64,000 nucleotides of DNA, taken from an uncultured Eubacteriales bacterium. Lineage in GTDB: Bacteria > Bacillota > Clostridia > Monoglobales > Monoglobaceae. Positions 32,098-40,800 of the stretch are shown here, in pieces (position 1 is the first letter of the stretch; every line of letters starts with the position of its first letter). The stretch lies in the NCBI GenBank assembly GCA_900545865.1, contig URAN01000009.1, positions 5,864-69,863 of the forward strand. Direction: 5' to 3'. The notes under the pieces were generated by a model. It made no database searches, was not told the origin of the DNA, and saw only the letters and a list, made by a program, of their open reading frames with translations. The position numbers were made by a program, and so were the translations under genes.

Positions 32098-33857
32098 TTA
32101 TTTTCTTCTTCCGGCAGGTCAATTTTGTAGTAGTCAAAAACCTCGTCTTTTGCTACAATAGGTTTTCTGCGTTTCATATACTTTTCCATATCAAACGCAT
32201 TTCTCTTGTCATAGTCCGACAGCATTTTGTAACGGGGGTGTTTTGTTATATCGTATTTGTCCGATAAAAACGGCCGCACGCCCCGAAGCTGCAAAATACA
32301 TTTACCGCCGTCCATTACAGATAATTCGTCTTGGCTCATCAGCTCCTTTCCGAGCTTTTGATAATTCGTTCCGTAAGAGTTCTGATTGCTGCGTGTTTCG
32401 GAAGTGTTATACATATCAATCGTTTCTTTTCCCAAAGTTTCCGAAAGCTCTTTGAGCGTGGATTTTTCCTTGCCGCCCAAAAAGAGAGTTGTATCACAGT
32501 TTCCGATAATCGTGTCGGCATTGTCCTTGTAAATGGCTTTTAGCTGACTCTGTGCCTGCAAGATAATACAAGCGGATATTTCACGGCTTCGGATAGTTGA
32601 AATCAGCTTTTCAAACTTCGGTATTTGCCCAATATTTGAAAATTCGTCAAGCAAACATCTGACGTGCACGGGAAGTCTGCCGCCGTATTCGTTGTCTGCC
32701 TTGTCGCAAAGCAGATTAAAAAACTGGGAATACATTATAGCGACAACAAAATTGAAAGTATCGTCCGTGTCGGAAATGATAACAAAGAGCGCCGTTTTCT
32801 CGTCGCCCAATGTGTCAAGCTCCAATTCGTCATATTCCATTAGGTCGCGCAGCTCCTTAATATCAAACGGTGCAAGCCTTGCACCGCACGAAATCAAAAT
32901 GCTTTTTAAGGTTTTGCCGGCTGCCTGTTTGAATTTGACATATTGCTTAACCGCAAAATGCTCCGGCTCACGCTCTGCGAGCCTGTCAAAGAGCATATCC
33001 ACGGGGCTTTTGTAATTTTCGTCGTCCTCACGGGCTTCACTTGCATTTATTAAATCCAAAAGCGTGATGAAGTTCTTTTCTTCTTCGGGCGCTTCATAGT
33101 AAATGTAGCCGATTAGAGCGCAATACAAAAGCCGTTCCGCCTTAACCCAAAAATCCTCGCCCGACTTTTCGCCGTCGCCTTTGGTGTTTGCGATTATGAC
33201 ATTTACCAGCTTCAAAATATCCTTTTCGCTGCGAATATAGGCAAAGGGATTGTAGTGCATACTCTTTTTGAAATTTATCGTATTGAGCGAACGGATTTTG
33301 TAGCCACCTTTTTGAAGCATTTTTCCGCACTCGACAAGGATAGTCCCTTTCGGATCGGTCACGCAGTAGCTTGTCGTCATCTGCATAAGATTTGGTTTTA
33401 CAAAAAACCTTGTTTTTCCGCTACCGCTGCCGCCGATTACAAGCACATTCTTGTTTCGTGCGAATTTTGGATTTTTCGGGCGGCTGTTCATTGTCAGCCG
33501 TTCCGTGTTCGTCAGCAGAATATTATTGTAAAAATCCTCGTCAATGTACGGCTTAATATCCTCCGGCGTGCCCCAGCGTGCAGAGCCGTATTCAATACCT
33601 TTTCTGAATTTCTTTGCGTTTTTGCTCCGCAGATACAAAATGCCCTTGACCGCAAGCGCACCAATGGCGCCTATTGAAATATCGGTAAAATGAAAAGAGA
33701 GCAGCGGCGCTTTTGTAAGCTCCGATACTCCCTTAACAACCGATATTAAAATGTTTTCCTCCGACAGACGCACGGCGTATGACAATTTATCGAATATCCA
33801 AAAGAAAATGAGAAACGGCAGATTTGAAATGATTTTTTTCTTATCCGCCGCCGTCAT
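32073..33857 (-). CDS. virD4: VirD4/TcpA-type coupling protein
   Basis: 594 residues. Two N-terminal hydrophobic stretches (FLIFFWIFDKLSYAV; IGAIGALAVKGILYL), Walker A GGSGSGKTRFFVKP near residue 140, Walker B RCLLDEFSNIGQIP and the RxxE-type segment SACIILQAQSQLKAIY. It recruits the relaxosome and other substrates to the type IV channel. The last about ten residues (after DYYKIDLPEEE) are encoded by a foreign terminator. It overlaps pcfB by 4 bases. Confidence 0.94.
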   Translation of the reverse strand: MTAADKKKIISNLPFLIFFWIFDKLSYAVRLSEENILISVVKGVSELTKAPLLSFHFTDISIGAIGALAVKGILYLRSKNAKKFRKGIEYGSARWGTPEDIKPYIDEDFYNNILLTNTERLTMNSRPKNPKFARNKNVLVIGGSGSGKTRFFVKPNLMQMTTSYCVTDPKGTILVECGKMLQKGGYKIRSLNTINFKKSMHYNPFAYIRSEKDILKLVNVIIANTKGDGEKSGEDFWVKAERLLYCALIGYIYYEAPEEEKNFITLLDLINASEAREDDENYKSPVDMLFDRLAEREPEHFAVKQYVKFKQAAGKTLKSILISCGARLAPFDIKELRDLMEYDELELDTLGDEKTALFVIISDTDDTFNFVVAIMYSQFFNLLCDKADNEYGGRLPVHVRCLLDEFSNIGQIPKFEKLISTIRSREISACIILQAQSQLKAIYKDNADTIIGNCDTTLFLGGKEKSTLKELSETLGKETIDMYNTSETRSNQNSYGTNYQKLGKELMSQDELSVMDGGKCILQLRGVRPFLSDKYDITKHPRYKMLSDYDKRNAFDMEKYMKRRKPIVAKDEVFDYYKIDLPEEENKNTSMQKT

Positions 33858-34324
33858 CGCTCAATGCTCCTGTCCTTGATTTTTTCACGGTCTTTATGCT
33901 GTGATTTTGCAATTTCCGCCAACTTGCGGATAGCCTGCCTAACAGAGGGCTTTTCTTTCTGCCTTAATATTTTCTGCGAATACTCGTTAAACGCCATTGT
34001 CAGAACATCTGCGTCCCTGCCCTTGAAAAAGACAAGGTATCGGGGCGGCTTTTCGGAATTGTCCTTTTTGAGTGCGAAATCAATTCCGTACTTTTTCGCC
34101 GTAGATTCAAACGACCTGATATTTTTATCGGTAATCTCAATGTTTGAAAGAGCCGTATTATGCTTCATCAGGTCTTTAATGGTCTGCCTGCCGTGCTTTA
34201 AGTCCGGCAGTTTTCCTTTGCGGTGATTTAAGTAAACGGAAATCGCTTTTGCAAGCGTCCGCCCGGTAATTTTGCTGCCGGATATGGCAAGCGCAACCGT
34301 TTTCTTTTCAATTTCTTCCTGCAA
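33854..34324 (-). CDS. pcfB: PcfB-family (DUF3801) relaxosome accessory protein
   Basis: 156 residues. MQEEIEKKTVALAISGSKIT, then SVYLNHRKGK, KHGRQTIKDLMKH and RYLVFFKGRDADVLTMAFNE mark the PcfB/DUF3801 family. PcfB of pCF10 is known to bind the coupling protein PcfC and oriT complex. Its tail, EKPSVRQAIRKLAEIAK, is a variant of the K-x-S-I tag seen in six other proteins of this element. Directly upstream of virD4. Confidence 0.92.
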   Translation of the reverse strand: MQEEIEKKTVALAISGSKITGRTLAKAISVYLNHRKGKLPDLKHGRQTIKDLMKHNTALSNIEITDKNIRSFESTAKKYGIDFALKKDNSEKPPRYLVFFKGRDADVLTMAFNEYSQKILRQKEKPSVRQAIRKLAEIAKSQHKDREKIKDRSIER

Positions 34325-34351
34325 TAAGCAACACCTCCTTGAAAAGTTTTA

Positions 34352-34373
34352 GGGAGCAGAAAAAACTGCTCCC
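34352..34373 (-). terminator. Terminator after the SLH surface protein gene
   Basis: GGGAGCAG (34352-34359) and CTGCTCCC (34366-34373) flank a 6-base loop, with a T-rich run next on the minus strand. It partly separates the surface-protein gene from pcfB. Confidence 0.8.
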
Positions 34374-34413
34374 ATATTTAAGTCAATTTACACTCAATTT
34401 TCGGTCAATGACA

Positions 34414-37400
34414 TTACTTTACCCAAGTTTCATTGTCCGTGCCTATAACGCCGATATGCGTATTCGCCGATTCAGCGATTGCATAAAATGCCCAATGTGA
34501 ATTGTTTTTAAGGTCGGTAAATTTATTTAATGACGAAAGATTTTTATTGATGTACCCCTCGTCAGCAATTCTGCCGGTTGCCTTGTTTACAACGGTTACG
34601 ACCTCCGCACGGGTAATAGCGTTATCGCCTTTGAATGAGCCGTCAGCGTAGCCGTTAAGCCAGCCTGCGTGTTTTGCATAAGCAATGTCAGAATACGCCC
34701 AATAGTTGCTTGCAACATCGGTGTATTTAACGGTGTAGCTGCCTTTTTTTACATCATTAAACAGAGAATTAAATCTGACAGTCATAGCAACAAATTCCGC
34801 ACGGGATATATTTTCGTCCGGCTTAAAGGTGTTATTGTCATAGCCTTTGATGATACCATATTTTTTGATATATCCGATAAACTTTGAATACCATTCATTT
34901 GACTTGACATCTGCAAAATCGGATTTGCCGCTTATCTTTTCGCCTTTCTGTTCGGAAATCAGTCTTGCGAAAATTGCCGCTGCTTCGGCACGGCTCATAT
35001 TATTGTCCGGTCTGAAAGTGCCGTCCGCATATCCGAAAATGTACGCCGTATGTGTTTTGCCCGGAAGTGTTACAACACCGTTTTTATCTGTCGTGCCTGT
35101 TGCTTCGCCCTTGTTTTTATCTTTGAGAATTACAGAAGTTCCGGCTTTTGCGTTGCCTTTATTATCGGTTACGGTAACAGTATAAAAGTTTCCGTTGTCA
35201 AGCGTTTTTCCGCTCGGCAGAGTAATTGTTAAATTGCCTTTGCTGTCAGTGCTCTTTGAGAAGTTTGTAACAGCTTTTCCGTCATTGTCGGTAATTTTAA
35301 CATTTACGGTTGTATAATATCCGCCGCCGGAGCTGCCGCCTCGACCGCCGCTACCGCCGGAAGATGAGCCGCCGCCACCTGTTGACTTGACAGGAACAGT
35401 AATTTTACCGTTTGTATCAGTAGATTTTGTTGCTGTCGCCTTGTTTTTATCCGTAACGGTTACGGAAACATTTGCAACGGCTTTATTATCCTTATCGAGA
35501 ACGGTTACGGTTGTCTGATTTGAAGTTGTTAGCGTATGCGTATCGGGAAGTGTAACGGTAATTTTACCGTCTTTAATTTCGATATACGCATTTTCAATCT
35601 TGCCCTTTGTGTCCTCAACCGTGATATTATATTCTGCTTTGGTGTCCTCTGTATCTGATTTTCCGTCGCCGTCTGTGTCCTTGCCCGGTATGGTTTCGGA
35701 AATATCTGTCTTACCGTCTCTATCGGTAATGCCCTCGCTTGTAGGAGGAAGAATGATAACTCCGTCTTTATCGGTAACACCTGTCAAAGACTTTATTTCC
35801 GTGTCCTCAACGGCTTTTTCGGAAACAACAACACTCATATCCTTTACAGCCGCATTATCTGCCTTGTTTGATACGGTTATAATAATTCTGTTCGCATAAT
35901 CAAACTTTACGCTTTCGGGCAGTTCAACAGAAATGTTTTCTGCCAATTTAATGCTGCCGTCCTCGTTTTTGATTTCCGAATTGTGTTTAACATACGCTTT
36001 TTCAATCGCACCCGATTTATTTACAACGGTTACGATAAAACCGTCAACCTCTGAATAGCCGTTTGCGTCGGTATAGTCAAAGTTTGTCGGCGGCACAATA
36101 ATTTTCCCGTCTGCATTTGTAATACCCGATTCGCTGTTTTCCGCAGCGTCAGAAACGGTAACGGAAATATCTTTAAGCGGTGCGCCGTCCTTGTCAAGCA
36201 CGGTTACGGTGATTCGGTTTGCATAATCAATCATATTTTCAGCCGGAAGTTTTACGCTGAAAGAATTGTCCTCATTCAGAGTAACAAGAGCATTTTCGAT
36301 ATAGCCCTTTTCATCATTTACGAAAACATAGTAGCTTTGTAAATTAACCTTTCCGTCTTTATCGGTAAGCCCCGAATTTACGGGCGGTACGGTCAGCTTT
36401 CCGTACATATCGGTCATACCTTTTTCGATATAGTCCTTGTCGGCTATTACGATAACAGACACACCCTTTTGGGGATTGCCGTTCTGGTCGGTTACGGTGA
36501 TGATTGCAGGGCTATCCTGTGTCAAAATTAAACCGTCGGGCAGCTTTACAACAATGTTATTGCTTTCGCCGGTATAGGTTTCGCAGTTCGGAATTGTAAC
36601 ATTGAGCTTATCCGTAACCTTGATAACATAGGTAAGTTTACTGTCGCCGTCCTCTTTTCCGATAGTGCCGTTATCGTCGCCTGTTGAGGATTTTTTGTCG
36701 GGCGCGATAAACTGTCCGTTTTCGTCTGTTACGCCTGTTGCGTTATTGCCGTTGTTGTCCGTAACAAAGATATTCAAACCCGTTGCTGCTGTCTGATTTT
36801 CGGTGTTGAATACGGTTATTGTTGTTCTGTCAGCAAAATCAAGCAGTCTGTTTTTCGGCAAGCGGATTGAAATGTTATCGTCCTTGTCAATCGTGATTTC
36901 GGAATTAAACACAGGCTTATTGTTTTTGTCCGTGAGAATAACGGAATATCCGCCGATTTCGGCTTTGCCGTCCTCGTCCGAATTATCCTTTGCCACAAGT
37001 TTGGAAATATCGGTGCTTTGCAAAATTTCTTTACACTCCACACATTCAATATGTTTTTTGCCGCCGTGTTCAATGGTAGCCGCTTCGTCAATTATCCATT
37101 CAGACGGTGCGTGTCCCTTTGCATTTTTGTAATCGCTCTTAACCGTGTCGCCGCAGACCTCGCAAACGGAAGTTGTAAATCCGATTTCGGTACAGGTCGG
37201 CTCGGTTACTGTCTTTTTGTAATTGTGAGGAATTTTATCCGTGTAGTTGCCTTTGTGGGAATCGCCGCAATCACAAGTAAAAATCGTGTAGCCCATTTCT
37301 GTGCAGGTGGGGGCAATTACGGTTTCGGTGTAGCTGTGATTTTTATGTTCCGTTAAGTCTGCGATATATTCCTTGCCGCAGTCGGGGCAGGTGTAGATTG

Positions 37401-39486
37401 TATATCCGTGCTCGGTGCAGGTCGGCTCAATTACTTTTTTGCTGTAATTGTGTTCGGTCTTATCCATATAGTCGGAAATATATTTATCGCCGCAGTCTGC
37501 ACAAGTGTAAGTTGTATAACCAAACCCGGTACAAGTCGGCTTTGTGATTTCCGCATTGTAGTTATGCGGTTTCTTTTCTGTGTAGTCCGAAACAAATTCA
37601 TCACCGCAGTTTACGCAAGTATTTGTTGTGTAGCCGTGTTCGGTACAAGTGGGAGCAGTAATATTTTTCGCATATTTGTGTTCTGCCTTATCGGTGTAAT
37701 CGCCGATATAGCTGTCGTCGCAATTATCGCATTTGTATTCTGTATAGCCCATAGCTGTGCAAGTCGGAGCAACTATCTTTTCGGAATAGCTGTGTCCTTT
37801 CGGAAGTTCTAAAACCGTACTACATTTTTCACAAGTTTGCGGCTCTGTGCAAGTAGCTTCCTTGCCCGGTGTATGTCCCGTTGCGGATTCCGCTTTAATC
37901 ATTTTTTCATTGCAGCCTGTATTTTTACAACGGTACTCAATTACACCCTCGCTCTCACAAGTGGAATTTGTAACGGTATGTCCCTCGTCCCAATCGTGTC
38001 CGGTAGGCTCGGTGTAGTCCGAAACATAATTCAGTCCGCACATAGTACAGGTTGAGGTTGTATAGCCTTTATCGGTACAGGTCGGCTCTTTGGTGATACG
38101 CTCATAAGCGTGTGAGATAATCGGCGTCATATCGGTAATATATGAATTGCCGCAAATTTCGCAGATGTGATTTGTATAGCCTACATTTCTGCAAGTGGGT
38201 TGTACTTTTTCAGTCTTGTATTTATGCTCACCGACGGGAGTTGTTTCCTCATAAAAGCTGCCGCATTTGTCGCAGAGGTTTAATTTCAAGCCGCCTTGCT
38301 TGCAGGTTGCTTCACGAATTGTAATTGCCTTGTAATTATGTCCGGTCGCTTTGGTGTAATTTCTCTTGTCAAGATTTCCGCAGCCATCGCATTGCCAGCG
38401 TTCATAGCCGAGGTTATCACAGGAGGGAGCAACGGTTTCCAAATATCTGTAATCGTGTTCGTGTTTTTCGGGAAGTACAATAACAGTTCCGCCGCTGTTA
38501 TCGTCCTTTTTGTCCTCCAGCAGCCACACATACGATACACCGTTTTCCGTCATTGTTTCGCCCTGATACTTATATGAGATTTCATAGTACACGGGATAAT
38601 ATCCGGCGTCGGTGTAGTTCGGAGCAGAAGTGAGATTGCATTTGCCTGCACTCGTTCCGTAGCGAATACTTGTATGTACGCCGCTGTCCGACAAGTCGCT
38701 GACGGTTACGGTGTGGGATTTATTATCCGCATTTCCGTAGTATGACGAAACAACAGATTTTGCGGTTACATACTCACTTGTTGAATATCCGCAGTCGCCG
38801 CACGTTTCGGAAATGAAAAAGCGGTTGTTGCCAATCTGCCCGTCAACCGTTTCGGAAAAATCGTGCTGCTCTCGTTTTTCGGAAGCTCGTGCTTTCGTAC
38901 CTTTGCAAAACTGACAATAGCGTCCTGCCTTTAATACCGTTGTATGATAGCTTTCATTGTACGGGGTGTAGGTGGTATTGTCAAAGTCCAAGAAAAAATT
39001 GTGGTCGCAGGAGTTTAGTCCGTAAACATTACGGCTGAATCCGTATGCGTCTCTGCCGTCAACGGAGTTTATTGTTCCGCAGGTCTGGCAAATAGATTTA
39101 GTCCAATGGTATGTTGTGTAGCTTGCGTCCTGATTCGGTCGCCCGTTATCAAGATTGCCCTTTGTTTTTCCGTCAACCATTGTTCCGTCCGAAAATTTAA
39201 CGCCCCTGTTTAATGCGGTTGTTCCGCTTTTGGTATATTCGGGCGTTCTGTAAGTAAGCATTATCGTGTCTTTGTTGCATACCGTGCACCAGCTTGTTTC
39301 CTGCGTGATAGTCGCATTAAAATCAAGCTCGTTTGTTCTGCCGTTTGCAGATACCCATATATCCGCAGGATCGACATATTCGTTTACCTGTGCCGCATAG
39401 GTCGTTATCGGCGTAAATCCCGAAAGCAGCGTTGATACTGCCAATGCCGCCGACAGAATATTTTTTAATTTGCTTTTGAAATTCAT
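34414..39486 (-). CDS. Large SLH-domain surface protein with Cys-rich and Ig-like repeats
   Basis: 1690 residues with a signal peptide (KNILSAALAVSTLLSGFTPITTYAA). Residues of about 340-870 hold a dozen or so repeats of about 40 residues with the pattern H-x-Y ... P-T-C-T-x-x-G-Y-T-x-x-x-C-x-x-C-G, each offering two or three cysteines, probably zinc knuckles. Next come about seven Ig/carboxypeptidase-regulatory-like repeats (TVTVLDKDGAPLKDISVTVS; TNADGKIIVPP), a Gly/Ser hinge near 1400, and three C-terminal SLH domains (GYADGTFRPDNNMSRAEAAA) that bind wall polymers. It is likely an adhesin helping donor-recipient contact. It is the second gene after the initiator. Confidence 0.85.
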   Translation of the reverse strand: MNFKSKLKNILSAALAVSTLLSGFTPITTYAAQVNEYVDPADIWVSANGRTNELDFNATITQETSWCTVCNKDTIMLTYRTPEYTKSGTTALNRGVKFSDGTMVDGKTKGNLDNGRPNQDASYTTYHWTKSICQTCGTINSVDGRDAYGFSRNVYGLNSCDHNFFLDFDNTTYTPYNESYHTTVLKAGRYCQFCKGTKARASEKREQHDFSETVDGQIGNNRFFISETCGDCGYSTSEYVTAKSVVSSYYGNADNKSHTVTVSDLSDSGVHTSIRYGTSAGKCNLTSAPNYTDAGYYPVYYEISYKYQGETMTENGVSYVWLLEDKKDDNSGGTVIVLPEKHEHDYRYLETVAPSCDNLGYERWQCDGCGNLDKRNYTKATGHNYKAITIREATCKQGGLKLNLCDKCGSFYEETTPVGEHKYKTEKVQPTCRNVGYTNHICEICGNSYITDMTPIISHAYERITKEPTCTDKGYTTSTCTMCGLNYVSDYTEPTGHDWDEGHTVTNSTCESEGVIEYRCKNTGCNEKMIKAESATGHTPGKEATCTEPQTCEKCSTVLELPKGHSYSEKIVAPTCTAMGYTEYKCDNCDDSYIGDYTDKAEHKYAKNITAPTCTEHGYTTNTCVNCGDEFVSDYTEKKPHNYNAEITKPTCTGFGYTTYTCADCGDKYISDYMDKTEHNYSKKVIEPTCTEHGYTIYTCPDCGKEYIADLTEHKNHSYTETVIAPTCTEMGYTIFTCDCGDSHKGNYTDKIPHNYKKTVTEPTCTEIGFTTSVCEVCGDTVKSDYKNAKGHAPSEWIIDEAATIEHGGKKHIECVECKEILQSTDISKLVAKDNSDEDGKAEIGGYSVILTDKNNKPVFNSEITIDKDDNISIRLPKNRLLDFADRTTITVFNTENQTAATGLNIFVTDNNGNNATGVTDENGQFIAPDKKSSTGDDNGTIGKEDGDSKLTYVIKVTDKLNVTIPNCETYTGESNNIVVKLPDGLILTQDSPAIITVTDQNGNPQKGVSVIVIADKDYIEKGMTDMYGKLTVPPVNSGLTDKDGKVNLQSYYVFVNDEKGYIENALVTLNEDNSFSVKLPAENMIDYANRITVTVLDKDGAPLKDISVTVSDAAENSESGITNADGKIIVPPTNFDYTDANGYSEVDGFIVTVVNKSGAIEKAYVKHNSEIKNEDGSIKLAENISVELPESVKFDYANRIIITVSNKADNAAVKDMSVVVSEKAVEDTEIKSLTGVTDKDGVIILPPTSEGITDRDGKTDISETIPGKDTDGDGKSDTEDTKAEYNITVEDTKGKIENAYIEIKDGKITVTLPDTHTLTTSNQTTVTVLDKDNKAVANVSVTVTDKNKATATKSTDTNGKITVPVKSTGGGGSSSGGSGGRGGSSGGGYYTTVNVKITDNDGKAVTNFSKSTDSKGNLTITLPSGKTLDNGNFYTVTVTDNKGNAKAGTSVILKDKNKGEATGTTDKNGVVTLPGKTHTAYIFGYADGTFRPDNNMSRAEAAAIFARLISEQKGEKISGKSDFADVKSNEWYSKFIGYIKKYGIIKGYDNNTFKPDENISRAEFVAMTVRFNSLFNDVKKGSYTVKYTDVASNYWAYSDIAYAKHAGWLNGYADGSFKGDNAITRAEVVTVVNKATGRIADEGYINKNLSSLNKFTDLKNNSHWAFYAIAESANTHIGVIGTDNETWVK

Positions 39487-39549
39487 TTTATTTTTTCCTT
39501 TCTCAAATTTGATTTGTTAAAACGCGTTTTATTATCAAAACACTGTTTT

Positions 39550-39609
39550 TAAGGCGGTCTGCACTTTTTGTAATCGGATTTTTTCATAGACGCACCGCCT
39601 TAAAAGTTT
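39550..39609 (-). repeat. Inverted repeat between initiator and surface-protein genes
   Basis: TTAAGGCGGT and ACCGCCTTAA bracket about 40 bases. The initiator stop lies in one arm. The loop on the minus strand carries a 12-codon frame (MKKSDYKKCRPP). It could be a terminator/attenuator with weak T-tract, or a leader peptide region. Confidence 0.4.
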
Positions 39610-40484
39610 GCCATATCGTGATGTACTTTTGTCGTGTAATAGCTGTCAATGGTGGAGGGAGCATTAAACAGCGCCGCCAACAAATATTTTTTGATATTGC
39701 GAATATCCGAAGTGTTTTCCCTCATACAGTCGATAACATACTCAATATGCTCGGAGGTCAGCTTTAACAGCTTTGATTTCACGATTGCCGCAGGGTAGGT
39801 ATCGCCGGCAATGACAAGACTTGATTTCTGTGTGCAAACCGTTTCTGTCATAAGGTCAACGATTTCGTCAAGCATAGAGGCGTCACGGTTGAGGTTGACG
39901 CTTAAAACATCATAGTCGATATTTTCTTTGATTATCTGTCTGTATGTTTCCACATCATCATATCCAATCCTATCCGATTTTTCTTTTGGTAGCTGTGCCG
40001 CCTTTGTCGGCTCCGGCTCTTTTTGATATGATTTGATAGGATAAGTATTTGATATATCCGTATTTAATTCTTTTATATTTGATTTATTAGTATTTAATTG
40101 TGCGGTGTTTTCCTGTATAGGCTCTGCCTGTGCAGGAATATCCAATACAGGATTTTCCCGTATAGGTTTTTCCAGTTCAGGCGGCGTGTTTTTAGGCTGC
40201 TCCAAAATCGTGTACTCAATCGTGGTGAGCTGTCTTTTTTCATTTCTCATACGCTCACGGATAATATATCCGTGCTTTTCAAGCTCTCTGATACAGGAGC
40301 TTATGCTGTCGATTCCGTCCTTGCAGATTGCTGCAAGCCCCTTTGTCGTGTAGTCCCAATTTTCGGGGAGCGACAGCATAAGGGATAACAATCCCTTTGC
40401 CTTTAATGATAATTCCGTATTTCTCAAATGGTGGTTGCTCATCACGGTATAGTCGCGCGTTTTGTCTATTCTGAAAACTGCCAT
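39600..40484 (-). CDS. RepA-like replication initiator of the ICE (DUF6017 C-terminus)
   Basis: About 294 residues. The N-terminal RepA_N-type winged helix (MAVFRIDKTRDYTVMSNHHL; LSLKAKGLLSLMLSLPENWD; IRELEKHGYIIRER) is followed by a low-complexity linker of Glu/Pro/Asn, and a C-terminal domain (DRIGYDDVETYRQIIKENID; IRNIKKYLLAALFNAP) of the DUF6017 kind. Such proteins start rolling or theta replication of the excised circle. ATG 40484 follows AAAGGAG; the longer frame upstream overlaps another small gene. Confidence 0.88.
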   Translation of the reverse strand: MAVFRIDKTRDYTVMSNHHLRNTELSLKAKGLLSLMLSLPENWDYTTKGLAAICKDGIDSISSCIRELEKHGYIIRERMRNEKRQLTTIEYTILEQPKNTPPELEKPIRENPVLDIPAQAEPIQENTAQLNTNKSNIKELNTDISNTYPIKSYQKEPEPTKAAQLPKEKSDRIGYDDVETYRQIIKENIDYDVLSVNLNRDASMLDEIVDLMTETVCTQKSSLVIAGDTYPAAIVKSKLLKLTSEHIEYVIDCMRENTSDIRNIKKYLLAALFNAPSTIDSYYTTKVHHDMANF

Positions 40485-40533
40485 TTCAAAAATCTCCTTT
40501 CCTGTGAAATTAAAAAAGCGCCGGGATTTTTTA

Positions 40534-40710
40534 TCAATCCTGACGCCGTTGCTCCGGTTTATTCTGTTTTTCAAGCGGCACATACGCCGAACACGTTTTG
40601 CCGTTATGGCAATGCAAGTACGAACAAAACGGATTTCTGTTGTCGAGCAAATATGTGTCCTGCCCGATTTTACAAACAGGGCATAACTGCTTTGAATTTT
40701 CGGTTTTCAT
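40534..40710 (-). CDS. Small Cys-rich zinc-ribbon-like protein
   Basis: A 58-residue gene read from ATG 40710 to TGA 40534, preceded by GGAAA. It begins MKTENSKQLCPVCKIGQDTY and continues with FCSYLHCHNGKTCSAYVP, so six cysteines and two histidines could bind one or two zinc ions. It lies just upstream of the initiator gene, 49 bases away, and is probably the first gene of the transfer operon. Function unknown. Confidence 0.6.
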   Translation of the reverse strand: MKTENSKQLCPVCKIGQDTYLLDNRNPFCSYLHCHNGKTCSAYVPLEKQNKPEQRRQD

Positions 40711-40744
40711 TTCTGATTTTCCTTTCGTGGTTTGAACAACAAAA

Positions 40745-40773
40745 AAAGAATACCATTTTTGCAGGTATTCTTT
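40745..40773. terminator. Hairpin at the right end of the ICE
   Basis: AAAGAATACC (40745-40754) and GGTATTCTTT (40764-40773) form a perfect 10-bp stem with a 9-base loop, with A-runs and T-runs at its sides. It may be a terminator for the broken recombinase side, or part of the element end. Confidence 0.6.
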
Positions 40774-40800
40774 GATTTGTATTAAGTTTCAAGTACATAG

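Larger units (their letters stand above)
1..40800. mobile_element. Tn1549-like integrative and conjugative element (partial, left end outside window)
   Basis: The gene set and order match the Tn1549/CTn family of Clostridia: RepA-like initiator, PcfB, VirD4, Maff2, VirB6-like, PrgI, VirB4, NlpC/P60 (CD1108-like), DUF4315, DUF4366, TopB, ArdC, TTRAP, Cys-rich VLP, and an oppositely oriented mobC-relaxase cluster. The right boundary is inferred from the last element gene (about 40,710), a perfect 10-bp hairpin at 40,745-40,773 and the broken recombinase beginning near 40,801. The left end, and probably the element's own integrase, lie before position 1. Several genes carry stop codons, so this copy may be decaying. 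Confidence 0.85.

Noticed and set aside
31757..32137. Minus-strand ORF of 126 codons between virD4 and maff2
   Set aside because: It translates the antisense of a tRNA-like 3' end and a terminator (the FRGFEPL-type sequence is a known artefact of tRNA regions) and lacks a ribosome binding site.
36803..38055. Several plus-strand ORFs of 70-134 codons opposite the SLH protein gene
   Set aside because: They mirror the repeats of the surface protein on the other strand and have no start signals or family resemblance.
34900..39000. CRISPR-like array in the repeat region of the SLH gene
   Set aside because: The repeats are coding, about 120 bases long, imperfect and in frame; there are no spacers and no cas genes anywhere in the window.
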